DNA of 64,000 nt from Halobellus captivus (GTDB lineage Archaea > Halobacteriota > Halobacteria > Halobacteriales > Haloferacaceae), in assembly GCF_003697845.1 (NCBI RefSeq), contig NZ_RDQE01000013.1, forward strand, positions 1 through 64,000. Reading direction: 5' to 3'. The notes under the pieces are model-generated. The model had not been told where the DNA came from and did not search any database. It saw only the letters and a program-made list of their open reading frames with translations. Positions 52,714 to 60,630 of this stretch are shown here, piece by piece. Made by a program: the position numbers and the translations under genes. Positions within the stretch are counted from its first letter, which is position 1; each line of letters starts with the position of its first letter.

Positions 52714-54834
52714 ATGTCCACCACCCACGACCGACGCAAGGAGACCGAGACACTGACCGAGACGCTGATCCGATTCATGCGGGAGCGGTGCCGTGACGAG
52801 CTCGGGACGCTCGCCCAGCGCTACCCGAATGAGCAGCGGTCGCTCGTCATCGACTACGACGAGCTCTACGAGTTCGACCACACGATCGCCGAGGACTACC
52901 TCGCGGAGCCCGAGCAGACACGTGAGTACTTCGAGGAGGCGCTCCGGCAGTACGACCTCCCGGCCGACGTGTCTCTCGATCGAGCTCACGTGCGCGTGGC
53001 GAACCTCCCGGCTGAGTACACGCACTATCCAGGGCACTTCAGTCCGACCAAGATTCACCGCGACGAGCCGTACATCAGCGTCGAGGGTGAGATCGTCGCG
53101 GCGAGCGACGTCCACCCGAAGGTGACAGAGACCGCGTTCGAGTGCAAGCGCTGCGGGACGAAGACCTACGTCCCGCAGACGGATCGTGGCTACCAGGAAC
53201 CACACGAGTGTCAGGGATGTGAGCGGCAAGGGCCGTTCCGCGTCAATTTCGAGGAGTCGGAGTTCATCGACGCCCAGAAGATCCGTCTCTCGGAGCCGCC
53301 GGAGGTCGCTGGCGGTGACGGGCAGACGATCGACATCTTCGTCGAGGATGACCTCGCCGGCGAGGTGACGACGGGAGACCGCGTCGCTATCACTGGACAC
53401 CTCCACCTCGAGCAGCGCACCAAAGGCAACGAGAAGAAGTCGACGTTCGAGCCGTATCTGAACGGCCACGCCATCGAGATCCAAGAGTCGGATCAGACGA
53501 CGGTCGAGGTCTCGCCGAGCGAGCGCGAGGAGATCGCCGACATCGTCGACGGCGAGCTGGGCGATCCTCTCGAGGTCGCTGCCCAGTCGATCGCGCCCGG
53601 TGTGTTCGGCGAGCAGTACGACCACATGAAGTGGGCGATCGTCCTCACCGTGGTCGGCGGCGACTGGGTCGAGGGGAAGGACGGGAGCGTCGAGCGTGGC
53701 TCAATCAGCATGCTCCTCGTGGGTGATCCGTCGACGGGGAAGTCCGCGCTGATCAACCAGGCCGAGTCGAACGCGCCGCGGGCCGTCGGTGTCTCAGGGA
53801 AGGGCGCTCGCGAGGCCGGCATCACCGCCTCGGCCGTCCGCGACGACTTCTCCGATGGTGAGTGGACACTCAAAGCGGGTGCGTTCGTGAAGGCGAACGG
53901 CGGGATCGTCCGGATCGACGAGCTCGACGACATGCCGCCGGACGTCCGGTCGGCGATGCTGGAGCCGATGGCGAACGGGAAGATCAACGTCTCGAAGGCC
54001 GGGATCAACGCGACGCTCCAGACGCGCGTCGGCGTCGTCGCCGCAGCCAACCCGAAGTATGGTCGGTTCGACCCGTACGAGCCGGTGGTCGAGCAGGTCG
54101 AGCTCGGCTCGACGCTCATCTCACGGTTCGACCTCGGGTTCACTGTCACCGAGACGGACGAGGTCGACACCGTCAAACAGGTCGCTCGGGACATCGTCGG
54201 CCGTCGCGAACACAAGAAGCGCCTCGACGTCGCCCCCGAGACGATCGAGCCGGGGGAGACCGACAAGTACGACCCGCCCGTACGCAGCGAACTCCTCCGG
54301 AAGTGGCTGGCACTCGCGAGCGATCAGCCGTCACCCGTCATCGCGAGCGAGGAGCTGGAGCAACGGATCGCCGACGAGTTCTCTGACTTCAAGACGAAGC
54401 ACATGGGCGAGGACGCGCCCGTCCCGGCGACGTGGCGCGACCTGGAGGCACAGCTCCGGCTCGCCGAGGCAGCCGCGAAACTGGAGTTCTCCGAGACGAT
54501 CGAGGAGCGGCACTTCAGGACGGCGCTCTCGCTGACGATGCGGTCGATGCGGGACTTCGGGATGAACGAGGACGGTGAGTTCGACGCCGACATGCGGGAG
54601 TCGGGGACGTCGAAGACCCAGCGTGACCGTATCACCGTGCTCGAGGACATCGTCGAAGAGCAGTGTGCTTCGGGCGACACCAACGGCACCGCTGTCGAGG
54701 ACGTCCTCGGGGAGGCAGAGGCCGAGGGGATCGACCGCAACCGGGCAGAGAAGACGCTCCGGAAGATCAAAGAAGAGATCGGGTCGCTGTACGAGCCGAC
54801 CGATGGGACGCTCAAGTGGCTCGGGAGGGCGTGA
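52714..54834 (+). CDS. mcm: MCM replicative helicase (viral)
   Basis: 706 residues from ATG 52714. N-terminal OB domain with zinc finger C144/C147/C166/C169 (CKRCG...CQGCE), then the AAA+ core: Walker A GDPSTGKSALI (337-347), Walker B RIDELDDM (400-407), sensor-1 VGVVAAANPKYGRFD, arginine finger in LISRFDLGF; a C-terminal winged-helix tail (VLEDIVEEQCASGDTNGTAVEDVLGEAEAEG). Full length for archaeal MCM, so probably active. It unwinds DNA 3'-5' at the viral origin. Confidence 0.95.
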   Translation: MSTTHDRRKETETLTETLIRFMRERCRDELGTLAQRYPNEQRSLVIDYDELYEFDHTIAEDYLAEPEQTREYFEEALRQYDLPADVSLDRAHVRVANLPAEYTHYPGHFSPTKIHRDEPYISVEGEIVAASDVHPKVTETAFECKRCGTKTYVPQTDRGYQEPHECQGCERQGPFRVNFEESEFIDAQKIRLSEPPEVAGGDGQTIDIFVEDDLAGEVTTGDRVAITGHLHLEQRTKGNEKKSTFEPYLNGHAIEIQESDQTTVEVSPSEREEIADIVDGELGDPLEVAAQSIAPGVFGEQYDHMKWAIVLTVVGGDWVEGKDGSVERGSISMLLVGDPSTGKSALINQAESNAPRAVGVSGKGAREAGITASAVRDDFSDGEWTLKAGAFVKANGGIVRIDELDDMPPDVRSAMLEPMANGKINVSKAGINATLQTRVGVVAAANPKYGRFDPYEPVVEQVELGSTLISRFDLGFTVTETDEVDTVKQVARDIVGRREHKKRLDVAPETIEPGETDKYDPPVRSELLRKWLALASDQPSPVIASEELEQRIADEFSDFKTKHMGEDAPVPATWRDLEAQLRLAEAAAKLEFSETIEERHFRTALSLTMRSMRDFGMNEDGEFDADMRESGTSKTQRDRITVLEDIVEEQCASGDTNGTAVEDVLGEAEAEGIDRNRAEKTLRKIKEEIGSLYEPTDGTLKWLGRA

Positions 54835-54836
54835 CC

Positions 54837-55289
54837 ATGCCTGCCACGAGCCAACACAACGAGCAGGCGGCCACGACGCCGAACCCGTTCCCCGGGCCGG
54901 CCGCAGAGTACGGCGAGAACCCGGCGCGGTTCCTCGCGAACGAACGCGTCGTCGACGATGGCGATGGCACGAGGGGCGAGCTCATGCTCGCGCGGATCCG
55001 CGGGCTCGAAACCATCGAACTGTGTGGGTTCTGGCTCGCCGTCGAGCGAGCGCTCGCGAACAAGGAGGGCCGGGAGCCTCGCGACCGTGTCGAGCGCGCG
55101 ATCCGTGAGCGGAAGGCGCACCTGGAGGAACACGGCGAGGGGCTGCCGCAGGCCGGGATGACGTCCGCCGAACGTCGAGAGGCTGCCGCCGACCGCGACA
55201 GCGAGTCGGCCGCCGTGCTCCTCGACGAGGATGGCGAGGAAGTCTCGTGGAGTCGACAGCGTGGCGCGTCCGTGGGGGCGAGCCGATGA
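54837..55289 (+). CDS. Viral protein, unknown (150 aa)
   Basis: 2 bp after mcm. Acidic with a helical core (MLARIRGLETIELCGFWLAVERALANKEGREPRDRVERAIRERKAHLEEHG) resembling short adaptor proteins; repeated Glu-rich tail. No known motif recognised. Confidence 0.65.
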   Translation: MPATSQHNEQAATTPNPFPGPAAEYGENPARFLANERVVDDGDGTRGELMLARIRGLETIELCGFWLAVERALANKEGREPRDRVERAIRERKAHLEEHGEGLPQAGMTSAERREAAADRDSESAAVLLDEDGEEVSWSRQRGASVGASR

Positions 55290-55567
55290 GTGATCAATCC
55301 GACGGAGGACTTGAACGCGAAGAGTGTGCCGAGTGCGGGGGTCCGATCGACCCGACCGAACCGGGGCACTACAAGAGCGCGGACGACGAGACGTTCGTTC
55401 ACTCGGTGTGTTTCGAGGAGGGAGAGCCGTCGAAGGTCCTCGATCTCCTCGACGAGTACCCGTTCAAGCGGCAGATGGGGCGTCAGTACGGTTGCGGCCA
55501 CTACGCTCACGGACCACCGGCAGATCTCCCCGACGAGTGTCCTGAGTGCGAGGTGCCGGCTCCATGA
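55286..55567 (+). CDS. Viral zinc-binding protein (93 aa)
   Basis: ATGA overlap with the previous gene. Cys/His pairs: CAECGG (near 14-17), SVCFEEG, GCGHYAHG and PECEVP, together a probable treble-clef or double zinc ribbon. Nucleic-acid binding likely; function unknown. Confidence 0.6.
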   Translation: MSDQSDGGLEREECAECGGPIDPTEPGHYKSADDETFVHSVCFEEGEPSKVLDLLDEYPFKRQMGRQYGCGHYAHGPPADLPDECPECEVPAP

Positions 55568-55725
55568 CGACCGACGTTCAGATCTGCTCTGATTGCGGCT
55601 GGCAGCGGTCGGGTAGTGACAAGATCAACCCTCACAGGAAGCAGTGCCCGAAGTGTGGTGCGTACTTCTTCGGCCGGGAAGAGATCCAGTGGTTCGGCGG
55701 AAATGAACCGGGGTACAAACCATGA
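55564..55725 (+). CDS. Viral zinc-ribbon mini-protein (53 aa)
   Basis: MTTDVQICSDCGWQ...QCPKCGAYFFG: two CxxC knuckles, 53 residues. ATGA overlap with the gene before. Typical halovirus zinc ribbon. Confidence 0.6.
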   Translation: MTTDVQICSDCGWQRSGSDKINPHRKQCPKCGAYFFGREEIQWFGGNEPGYKP

Positions 55726-55790
55726 CGAGTGATCGATCCGGAGACGGAACCGAACGCAATTCCGACCAGTCCGACGGAGGTGAGCGATGA
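55722..55790 (+). CDS. Tiny ORF (22 aa) linking two zinc-ribbon genes
   Basis: Starts in an ATGA overlap and ends in another. It may exist mainly to carry the SD of the next gene (GGAGGTGA, 5 nt before ATG 55787). Its peptide is Ser/Asp/Arg-rich (SDQSDGGER), similar to the opening of the 93-aa protein. Coding status doubtful. Confidence 0.35.
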   Translation: MTSDRSGDGTERNSDQSDGGER

Positions 55791-55912
55791 GCACCACCGA
55801 CCTCGTCCAGTGCGGCTACTGCCATCGCACGATCAAGCGGTACGCCCGAACACCACACGGCCGCCGGTACTGCCCGGACTGCGGCGCGATCAAAGCTGAG
55901 GACCAGCGATGA
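55787..55912 (+). CDS. Viral zinc-ribbon mini-protein (41 aa)
   Basis: MSTTDLVQCGYCHRTIKRYARTPHGRRYCPDCGAI: a compact CxxC-CxxC ribbon with a basic middle; ATGA overlaps on both sides and a strong SD (GGAGGTGA). Confidence 0.6.
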   Translation: MSTTDLVQCGYCHRTIKRYARTPHGRRYCPDCGAIKAEDQR

Positions 55913-56022
55913 GCGAGCGCTACCCTGAAGAGGTCGTCGAGGCGGTTGCGAAGCGCTGGCGCATCCCCAAGCCCGAGGCACGCCGCCTGCTCGCGACGAG
56001 CGACATGGAGGTGGATGCGTGA
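55909..56022 (+). CDS. Tiny helical viral ORF (37 aa)
   Basis: MSERYPEEVVEAVAKRWRIPKPEARRLLATSDMEVDA: looks like one helix-turn-helix unit (VEAVAKRWRIPKPEARRLL). Overlaps both neighbours (ATGA / GTGA). Confidence 0.45.
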   Translation: MSERYPEEVVEAVAKRWRIPKPEARRLLATSDMEVDA

Positions 56023-56429
56023 GCCTCTTCGAGGACGTCGTCGAGGCTCACTACCAGGCGGCCACCTACCGCGACCACGTCTCCGGGCCGTGTGAGGTCG
56101 ACACGCTCGTCGAGGCGCTCCAGGAGGTGACGCCGCAGCATCGCGACGACGCGGTCGTCATCCTCGACCGGCAGTCGGCCGCAACGATCAGCGAGCACCT
56201 CGGAGACGACGTCCATGTGACGGTCGAGACTCCGCATGCCCTCCGAGAGCACGTCTATCTCGTTCCGAAGCGGATCGAGCAGGCGCTGGGTGGCGAGACG
56301 ATGGTTCTCACCGAAGGGAGTCAGACACGGTTCGGGCTCGTGATGGATCCGAGCTGCGTCACCTACGCGAACGAGGTCATCGACCCGGCCGGCGTCGTCG
56401 GCATCTCGTGGGTGGTCGACGATGAGTGA
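56019..56429 (+). CDS. Viral protein, unknown (136 aa)
   Basis: GTG start overlapping the preceding stop (GTGA). Alpha/beta composition (AVVILDRQSAATISEHLGDDVHVTVETPHALREHVYLVP). No motif recognised. Confidence 0.6.
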   Translation: MSLFEDVVEAHYQAATYRDHVSGPCEVDTLVEALQEVTPQHRDDAVVILDRQSAATISEHLGDDVHVTVETPHALREHVYLVPKRIEQALGGETMVLTEGSQTRFGLVMDPSCVTYANEVIDPAGVVGISWVVDDE

Positions 56430-56682
56430 TGATACAGAGGCGGAGATACTGTACGTCGCTGGGCGGCAGAACGGCGGTGGCGGGTCGCGTAAGGCTCACA
56501 CAACCGATCAGTGTCCGATGCTCAAACAGGCGAATACAGTTCTCGAACGTCCTCGAGACACCTTTGCATCGGAGCCGGGCTGGTGTAAGGTCTGCACCGA
56601 AGGTATCGACCGACCGGATTCGCAGGATGTCTCGCACTACAACGCGCTCGTCGCTGCTGCGTCGGAGGCCGATCAATCATGA
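56422..56682 (+). CDS. Viral protein with Cys/His pair (86 aa)
   Basis: Contains HTTDQCPMLKQANTVLERP and GWCKVCTEG: one His/Cys and one CxxC, consistent with a single zinc site. Overlaps both neighbours. Function unknown. Confidence 0.55.
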   Translation: MSDDTEAEILYVAGRQNGGGGSRKAHTTDQCPMLKQANTVLERPRDTFASEPGWCKVCTEGIDRPDSQDVSHYNALVAAASEADQS

Positions 56683-57350
56683 GACAACAAACTCGCGAAA
56701 AGGCACTCACAGAACGGCAGTTCGAGCGGCTGCTCATCGGCGCGATGCGGATAGAGAATCCCGAACAGGCGATGGAGACGAGGGCGATGCTGCTCATCGG
56801 TGGTCGACTCGGCCTCCGCCCAGGCGAGGTCACCCATCTCGACGCCTCGTGGGTCAACCGCCGCCGAGAGATGTTGTCGATCCCGGGTCACGACTCCTGC
56901 TCAAAAGGCCGCGACGACCAGCCCTGTGGATACTGCCGTCAGGCGGCTCGCCAGCAGGTCAAACACGACGACAGCAAAGAGTTCGAAGACGTCGTCGACA
57001 CCTATTGGAACCCGAAGACCGACGCCGCGGTTCGGGATGTCCCGTTCGGCTGGGATCAGCGCATCTCAGTCGCGATCGAGTGGCTGATCGACACGCACGG
57101 CGGGTGGCCGTACTCGTTCTCGACGCTCCAGCGCCGACTTGAGATGGCGCTTGAAAAAGCCGATGACCTCGAACCAGAGGACACCAGCCTTCATGGGCTC
57201 CGTGGGACGGCCGCCTCTTATCACGCCGGTCGTGGACTCGACTCCGGGCCACTTCAGTCGATGTTCGGCTGGAGCGATCTGTCCACCGCGAAGAACTACA
57301 TTGCCGTCGACGGCGAGATGACGGCCCGGGCTCTTGGTGAGGTGCACTGA
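56679..57350 (+). CDS. int: Tyrosine recombinase (provirus integrase)
   Basis: 223 residues. Catalytic residues: R47 in RLGLRPGEVTHL, H172 and R175 in LHGLRGT, W198 in FGWSD and nucleophile Y207 in KNYIAVDG. A Cys-rich insertion (HDSCSKGRDDQPCGYCRQA; C74, C83, C86) between the first and second motifs is characteristic of haloviral integrases. It lacks a long N-terminal arm-binding domain. It lies mid-way in the provirus, not at its border. Confidence 0.85.
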   Translation: MRQQTREKALTERQFERLLIGAMRIENPEQAMETRAMLLIGGRLGLRPGEVTHLDASWVNRRREMLSIPGHDSCSKGRDDQPCGYCRQAARQQVKHDDSKEFEDVVDTYWNPKTDAAVRDVPFGWDQRISVAIEWLIDTHGGWPYSFSTLQRRLEMALEKADDLEPEDTSLHGLRGTAASYHAGRGLDSGPLQSMFGWSDLSTAKNYIAVDGEMTARALGEVH

Positions 57351-57586
57351 TGAGCGATACAGAGTGTTGTGTGGTCTGTGGAGCGCCACGAGAGGAGTTC
57401 ATACAGGCAGTCCTGATCGGAGAACTAACCGTTGCTGAAGTGAACTATGACCGAGAAGAAGAAGATCTGGAGCCAATCTGCGGCCGTCATGACTGTAAGA
57501 TAGCCGTCTCCGAAGAGTTGATAGATATGTACGGGACGCTCTCGAAAGCAGCGCGCTTCGGTGGGCCGGGGTGGCGAAACCTATGA
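57350..57586 (+). CDS. Viral zinc-finger protein (78 aa)
   Basis: MSDTECCVVCGAPREEF... CGRHDCKIAVSEELIDMYG: two CxxC/CxxxxC pairs in a treble-clef arrangement. Shares one base with the integrase stop. Confidence 0.6.
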   Translation: MSDTECCVVCGAPREEFIQAVLIGELTVAEVNYDREEEDLEPICGRHDCKIAVSEELIDMYGTLSKAARFGGPGWRNL

Positions 57587-57840
57587 CTGACGCCGCCCTC
57601 GGCGACCTCGACCGACCCACCCGCGAGCAGCTCGCCGACCTCCCGCCGACGGCGTCGCTCGTCTACCTCGAACTCTACGCCGCCGACGGCCCGCGGACGC
57701 TTCGCCAGCTCACGTACCGGATGGCTCGCCCGGAGACGTCGATCCACCGCGCCCTCCGGCAGCTTCACGACGAGGGGCTCGTCTCGTGTGACCCTCGCCA
57801 CACCGATCCGCCGTCGTCGGAGTGGAGTGTTGACGGGTGA
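57583..57840 (+). CDS. Winged-helix DNA-binding protein (85 aa)
   Basis: LPPTASLVYLELYAADGPRTLRQLTYRMARPETSIHRALRQLHDEGLVSCDPRHTD is a MarR/ArsR-like winged helix. As the only clear HTH in the visible provirus it is the best candidate for a transcription regulator. ATGA overlap with the previous gene. Confidence 0.75.
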   Translation: MTDAALGDLDRPTREQLADLPPTASLVYLELYAADGPRTLRQLTYRMARPETSIHRALRQLHDEGLVSCDPRHTDPPSSEWSVDG

Positions 57841-57992
57841 CTCCCATTATGGGATTCATGCGACGACTTAACCGTTGGGCCAAGCAACGAGGAGATGACG
57901 ACGCATCGCCACAAGGTGCCAAGGCGCTACAAGTTCATGACCACCCGAGAGTGGGGCCGTGGGGGAGGCTACGTATAGAGAACCACCGATGA
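57837..57992 (+). CDS. Small basic viral ORF (51 aa)
   Basis: GTG start overlapping the previous stop (GTGA); basic and Arg/Trp-rich (MRRLNRWAKQRGDDD). Ends in an ATGA overlap with the next gene. No family. Confidence 0.45.
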   Translation: MTPIMGFMRRLNRWAKQRGDDDASPQGAKALQVHDHPRVGPWGRLRIENHR

Positions 57993-58483
57993 TCGATTTT
58001 CAGGAAGACGTTCTGAACGACAGCCACATCTGTCGGAACTGCTTCGCGCTTCGGCGCCGGGCAGTAGAGAAGACTCTCCGCTGGGAAGGCTCGACGACCT
58101 ATCACGAGCGGGTACGCTGGAACACGGTCGTCGACGACATCCCTGACGTGCCTACCTCGGAGTCGCGGACGCTCTTTTGCGAGTGTGGCGCGCCATCGGC
58201 GTACGTCCGTATCTGGGAAGACCACGAGATAGATGCGCCACGCCTCCGAGAGTTCTTGAAGAACCTTTACGAGGCACTCACGGCGAAGGGGTACGATGTC
58301 GACGTGCGCCAGCTGGCTCGCGGTGCTGATGAGGCGTATCACAAGATGCCACCAGCAGGCATTCCCGGTCGCGGGATCGGTCCACACCAGCCTGACGATA
58401 TCCTCGAGATCGACGCAATCCTCAAACAAGCCGTCGGAGAGGGCATCCAAGAACCGCCCGATAAGCAGGTGATCAACCGGTGA
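57989..58483 (+). CDS. Viral protein with zinc-binding Cys (164 aa)
   Basis: From ATG 57989. CxxC pairs in HICRNCFALRRR and FCECGAPSAYVR; the C-terminal half is helical (LREFLKNLYEALTAKGYDVDVRQLARGADEAYHKMP). An upstream extension of the frame is rejected. Function unknown. Confidence 0.65.
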   Translation: MIDFQEDVLNDSHICRNCFALRRRAVEKTLRWEGSTTYHERVRWNTVVDDIPDVPTSESRTLFCECGAPSAYVRIWEDHEIDAPRLREFLKNLYEALTAKGYDVDVRQLARGADEAYHKMPPAGIPGRGIGPHQPDDILEIDAILKQAVGEGIQEPPDKQVINR

Positions 58484-59115
58484 GCACAACGTACACAGGC
58501 GAACGGTGGAGAATGAATCGATCGGCTGCTCTAGCGAGGGACAACCGCCGGTGTCAGGACTGCGGTGCTCGTGAAGATCTCCATGTCCATCACATCGACC
58601 CGGTCCGAGATTTCGCAGACTCGAAGGAGGCGCACTACCTCGAGAACCTGGTGACGCTTTGTAAATACTGCCATCCGAAGTGGGAGGGCCGAGACGGGGG
58701 GCCGGTTCTCTTGTCACCGTCTGCTGGAGCGCATCTGGCCGATGTCGTAGAAGGACTCGTGATGGATTGGGTCGATCGAAACTGGGTGCGGCTCTCCCCA
58801 GAATCCGCGTTCACAACTGCCGTCTGGCACAACAGTAGCGCCTGCAACAACTGCTTTTCCCGGTTGGACGGCAGATCTGATTGCTCGGTGTGCGGAACGA
58901 ACGGCTCCGCAACACCGGAATCCGATTCCAAAAATCAAGTGACGAAACGAGCGCGACGTATCGGCGATCGCCTCGAGGAGCAGGACATCGCTGTCGACCG
59001 GCCAGCGCTCCGTCGAGCAGTTCGGACGCTCAAGTCGAAGCCGGAGCTGGAGGCGCTCGACACGGAGATCTACGAGCGCGCCACGAAGATCGCCGTCCGG
59101 AGGGCCCAGCGATGA
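58480..59115 (+). CDS. HNH endonuclease
   Basis: 211 residues, GTG start overlapping the preceding stop. Classic HNH core: CQDCGAREDLHVHHIDPVRDF...YLENLVTLCKYCHPKWEG, with two CxxC zinc pairs; a further zinc pair later (CNNCFSRL...CSVCG) and a helical C-terminus. Located just before the terminase genes, as in many tailed phages where HNH helps packaging. Confidence 0.9.
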   Translation: MSTTYTGERWRMNRSAALARDNRRCQDCGAREDLHVHHIDPVRDFADSKEAHYLENLVTLCKYCHPKWEGRDGGPVLLSPSAGAHLADVVEGLVMDWVDRNWVRLSPESAFTTAVWHNSSACNNCFSRLDGRSDCSVCGTNGSATPESDSKNQVTKRARRIGDRLEEQDIAVDRPALRRAVRTLKSKPELEALDTEIYERATKIAVRRAQR

Positions 59116-59288
59116 GCACGTCGCAGTACAACCGCGTCGCGTTCGACTTCGCCGGTCGCGATCTCGTCGGTACCGTGGCCGACTACCTCGCCGCCGGCGA
59201 TGTCTCCGGGCCGGACGGGCTCCTGGTCGTCGACGTCGACGGCGCTCGCTACCGGGTCGCAGAATCGGATGCCGAGCCACTGAGGTAG
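59112..59288 (+). CDS. Small viral protein (58 aa)
   Basis: MSTSQYNRVAFDFAGRDLVGTVADYLAAGDVSGPDGLLVVDVDGARYRVAE: a short beta-rich protein with a PRC-barrel-like look. ATGA overlap with HNH. Its stop lies inside a tRNA-like hairpin (59275-59325). Confidence 0.5.
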   Translation: MSTSQYNRVAFDFAGRDLVGTVADYLAAGDVSGPDGLLVVDVDGARYRVAESDAEPLR

Positions 59289-59325
59289 ACCCCGATCGCG
59301 GGTTCGACTCCCGCGAGTGGCTTTC
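59275..59325 (+). other. tRNA-like minihelix
   Basis: AGCCACT (59275-59281) pairs with AGTGGCT (59319-59325) and encloses a T-arm-like GCGGG-TTCGACT-CCCGC. D and anticodon arms are missing, so this is not a working tRNA. With the next structure it makes up a 305-bp gene-free stretch (59289-59593). Confidence 0.35.
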
Positions 59326-59485
59326 CCCGAGGGCGTGGTCTCGAAGTCTTTTCGACGCCAGGCCAGGTCAGCGCCCGAGGGGAGTGTTGAGACACACGAG
59401 TGGCCGGCAGTGCCTCTCGCGAGGGACGACGATCGTGTTCCATTCCACGTCTCCTGTGCTGACCAATTCACAAGTCCGGCCACCT

Positions 59486-59587
59486 TGCGACGCCACTGGT
59501 GTGGTCACGGACGGTCCTATGGGCTCGGGCGAAACCAAAGCCTGAGACGGGCCTACCCCGTGCCGGGTTCGATCCCCGGCGTCGCTC
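59486..59587 (+). other. Degenerate class II tRNA-like structure
   Basis: Acceptor-like 59486-59492 with 59580-59586 (six of seven pairs), D-arm-like ACTG/CGGT, a 7-bp stem CTCGGGC/GCCTGAG with 9-nt loop where the anticodon should be, variable-arm-like ACGGG/CCCGT, and T arm CCGGG-TTCGATC-CCCGG. The anticodon loop lacks U33 and the spacing is wrong, so I treat it as a remnant or mimic. It contains ATGGGCTCGGGCG (59518-59530), shared with the duplicated tRNA-Val end at 51585. Confidence 0.3.
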
Positions 59588-59593
59588 TCGAAG

Positions 59594-59719
59594 ATGTCTC
59601 GATCTACAGACAAGCCGCCGATCCCGTCGCGGTATCGCCCGGACCGTTGCTCGGAGTGTGGGTGTCCGTCCACCTCCGCAGTCCCGTGCGACTGTCAACC
59701 CTACGCGGATGTATCATGA
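59594..59719 (+). CDS. Viral zinc-ribbon mini-protein (41 aa)
   Basis: MSRSTDKPPIPSRYRPDRCSECGCPSTSAVPCDCQP: Cys-rich, 41 residues, ATGA overlap with the next gene. Probably a real tiny zinc protein, like those at 55564 and 55787. Confidence 0.45.
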   Translation: MSRSTDKPPIPSRYRPDRCSECGCPSTSAVPCDCQPYADVS

Positions 59720-60030
59720 GCATTTCAGCACCTTCCCGGCCGTGGTACTGCCGGGACGACGTCGTCGACGAGTACAAACAGACGCTCGCGGAGGACGGTG
59801 AGCAGCTCCCGATGATCAAGACGCTGAAGATCATCCGGGCGATCATCGTCAACGTCGGGCTCTTCGCCGGCTGGCTCTACGCACTATACCTCGGCGGCGA
59901 CCCGACGATCATCACGGTGTTCGCACTCGCCGTGGTGGGGGCGTACAACGGGCTCGAACTCGGCGACTACCTCGCACTCGTCCAGGCCTACAACGAGATC
60001 CAGACGGAAGCGAACGACCAGGACGACTGA
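59716..60030 (+). CDS. Viral membrane protein with two TM helices (104 aa)
   Basis: From ATG 59716. TM helices IIRAIIVNVGLFAGWLYALYL and IITVFALAVVGAYNGLELGDYL. A holin or superinfection/membrane protein is possible but unproven. A longer open frame upstream is rejected. Confidence 0.65.
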   Translation: MSISAPSRPWYCRDDVVDEYKQTLAEDGEQLPMIKTLKIIRAIIVNVGLFAGWLYALYLGGDPTIITVFALAVVGAYNGLELGDYLALVQAYNEIQTEANDQDD

Positions 60031-60036
60031 TCCGCC

Positions 60037-60630
60037 ATGACTGAAGACCTCACCAGCATCGACGGCGTCGGCCCGGCGATAGCGGAGCAGCTGCGCGAGG
60101 CCGGCTTCGAGACCGTCGCCGACGTCGAGGGCGCGACCGTCGACGAGCTCGCCGACGTCCACATGCTGGGTGAGTCCTCGGCCGAAGCGATCCTCGAAGG
60201 CAACGACGAGCCACATGGCGGCCGAGACTCGACGTTCACGGACGAGCTCGCACGGCGCGCGATCAGCGCTGCCGAGAAGGGAAAGAGTCAGGCTGGTATC
60301 GAGCGCGAGGTCGGTGTCGGCGACCGGACCATCTTCGGCGACGACGGCTGGATCGATCAGGAGTTCACGTTCGTCGACGAGGATGGCGAGCAGCGTCAGT
60401 TTTCCCGCGCTCTCAGGCGCGCGCGAGGCCGGGGTGAGGACGACTGGATCCACCAGGGCCGCGACGAGGACGGCGACTCGTCGTTCGCGAAGTTCATGCT
60501 CGCGAGCTCGTACGACTACAAGAAGACCGAGAAGCGCGAGGTCACCGGCGACGGCGGTGGTCCGGTACAGGTCACCTTCGAGGAGGAGGTCGTCGAGACG
60601 CCGTGGGAACCTGACGAGGGGGGCGAATGA
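60037..60630 (+). CDS. terS: Terminase small subunit with N-terminal HhH domain
   Basis: 197 residues. An HhH/SAM-like opening (LTSIDGVGPAIAEQLREAGFETVADVEGATVDELADV) precedes a terminase-small-type helical core (FTDELARRAISAAEKGKSQAGIEREVGVGDRTIFGDDGWID...SSFAKFMLASSYDYKKTEKREVTGDGGG). It recognises viral DNA for packaging. It overlaps terL by 4 bp (ATGA). The HhH fusion is an extra DNA-binding module. Confidence 0.78.
   Translation: MTEDLTSIDGVGPAIAEQLREAGFETVADVEGATVDELADVHMLGESSAEAILEGNDEPHGGRDSTFTDELARRAISAAEKGKSQAGIEREVGVGDRTIFGDDGWIDQEFTFVDEDGEQRQFSRALRRARGRGEDDWIHQGRDEDGDSSFAKFMLASSYDYKKTEKREVTGDGGGPVQVTFEEEVVETPWEPDEGGE

Noticed and set aside
59486-59587. A functional viral tRNA
   Set aside because: The anticodon loop has nine bases without U33, the D-to-anticodon spacing is too long and the first acceptor pair is a mismatch.
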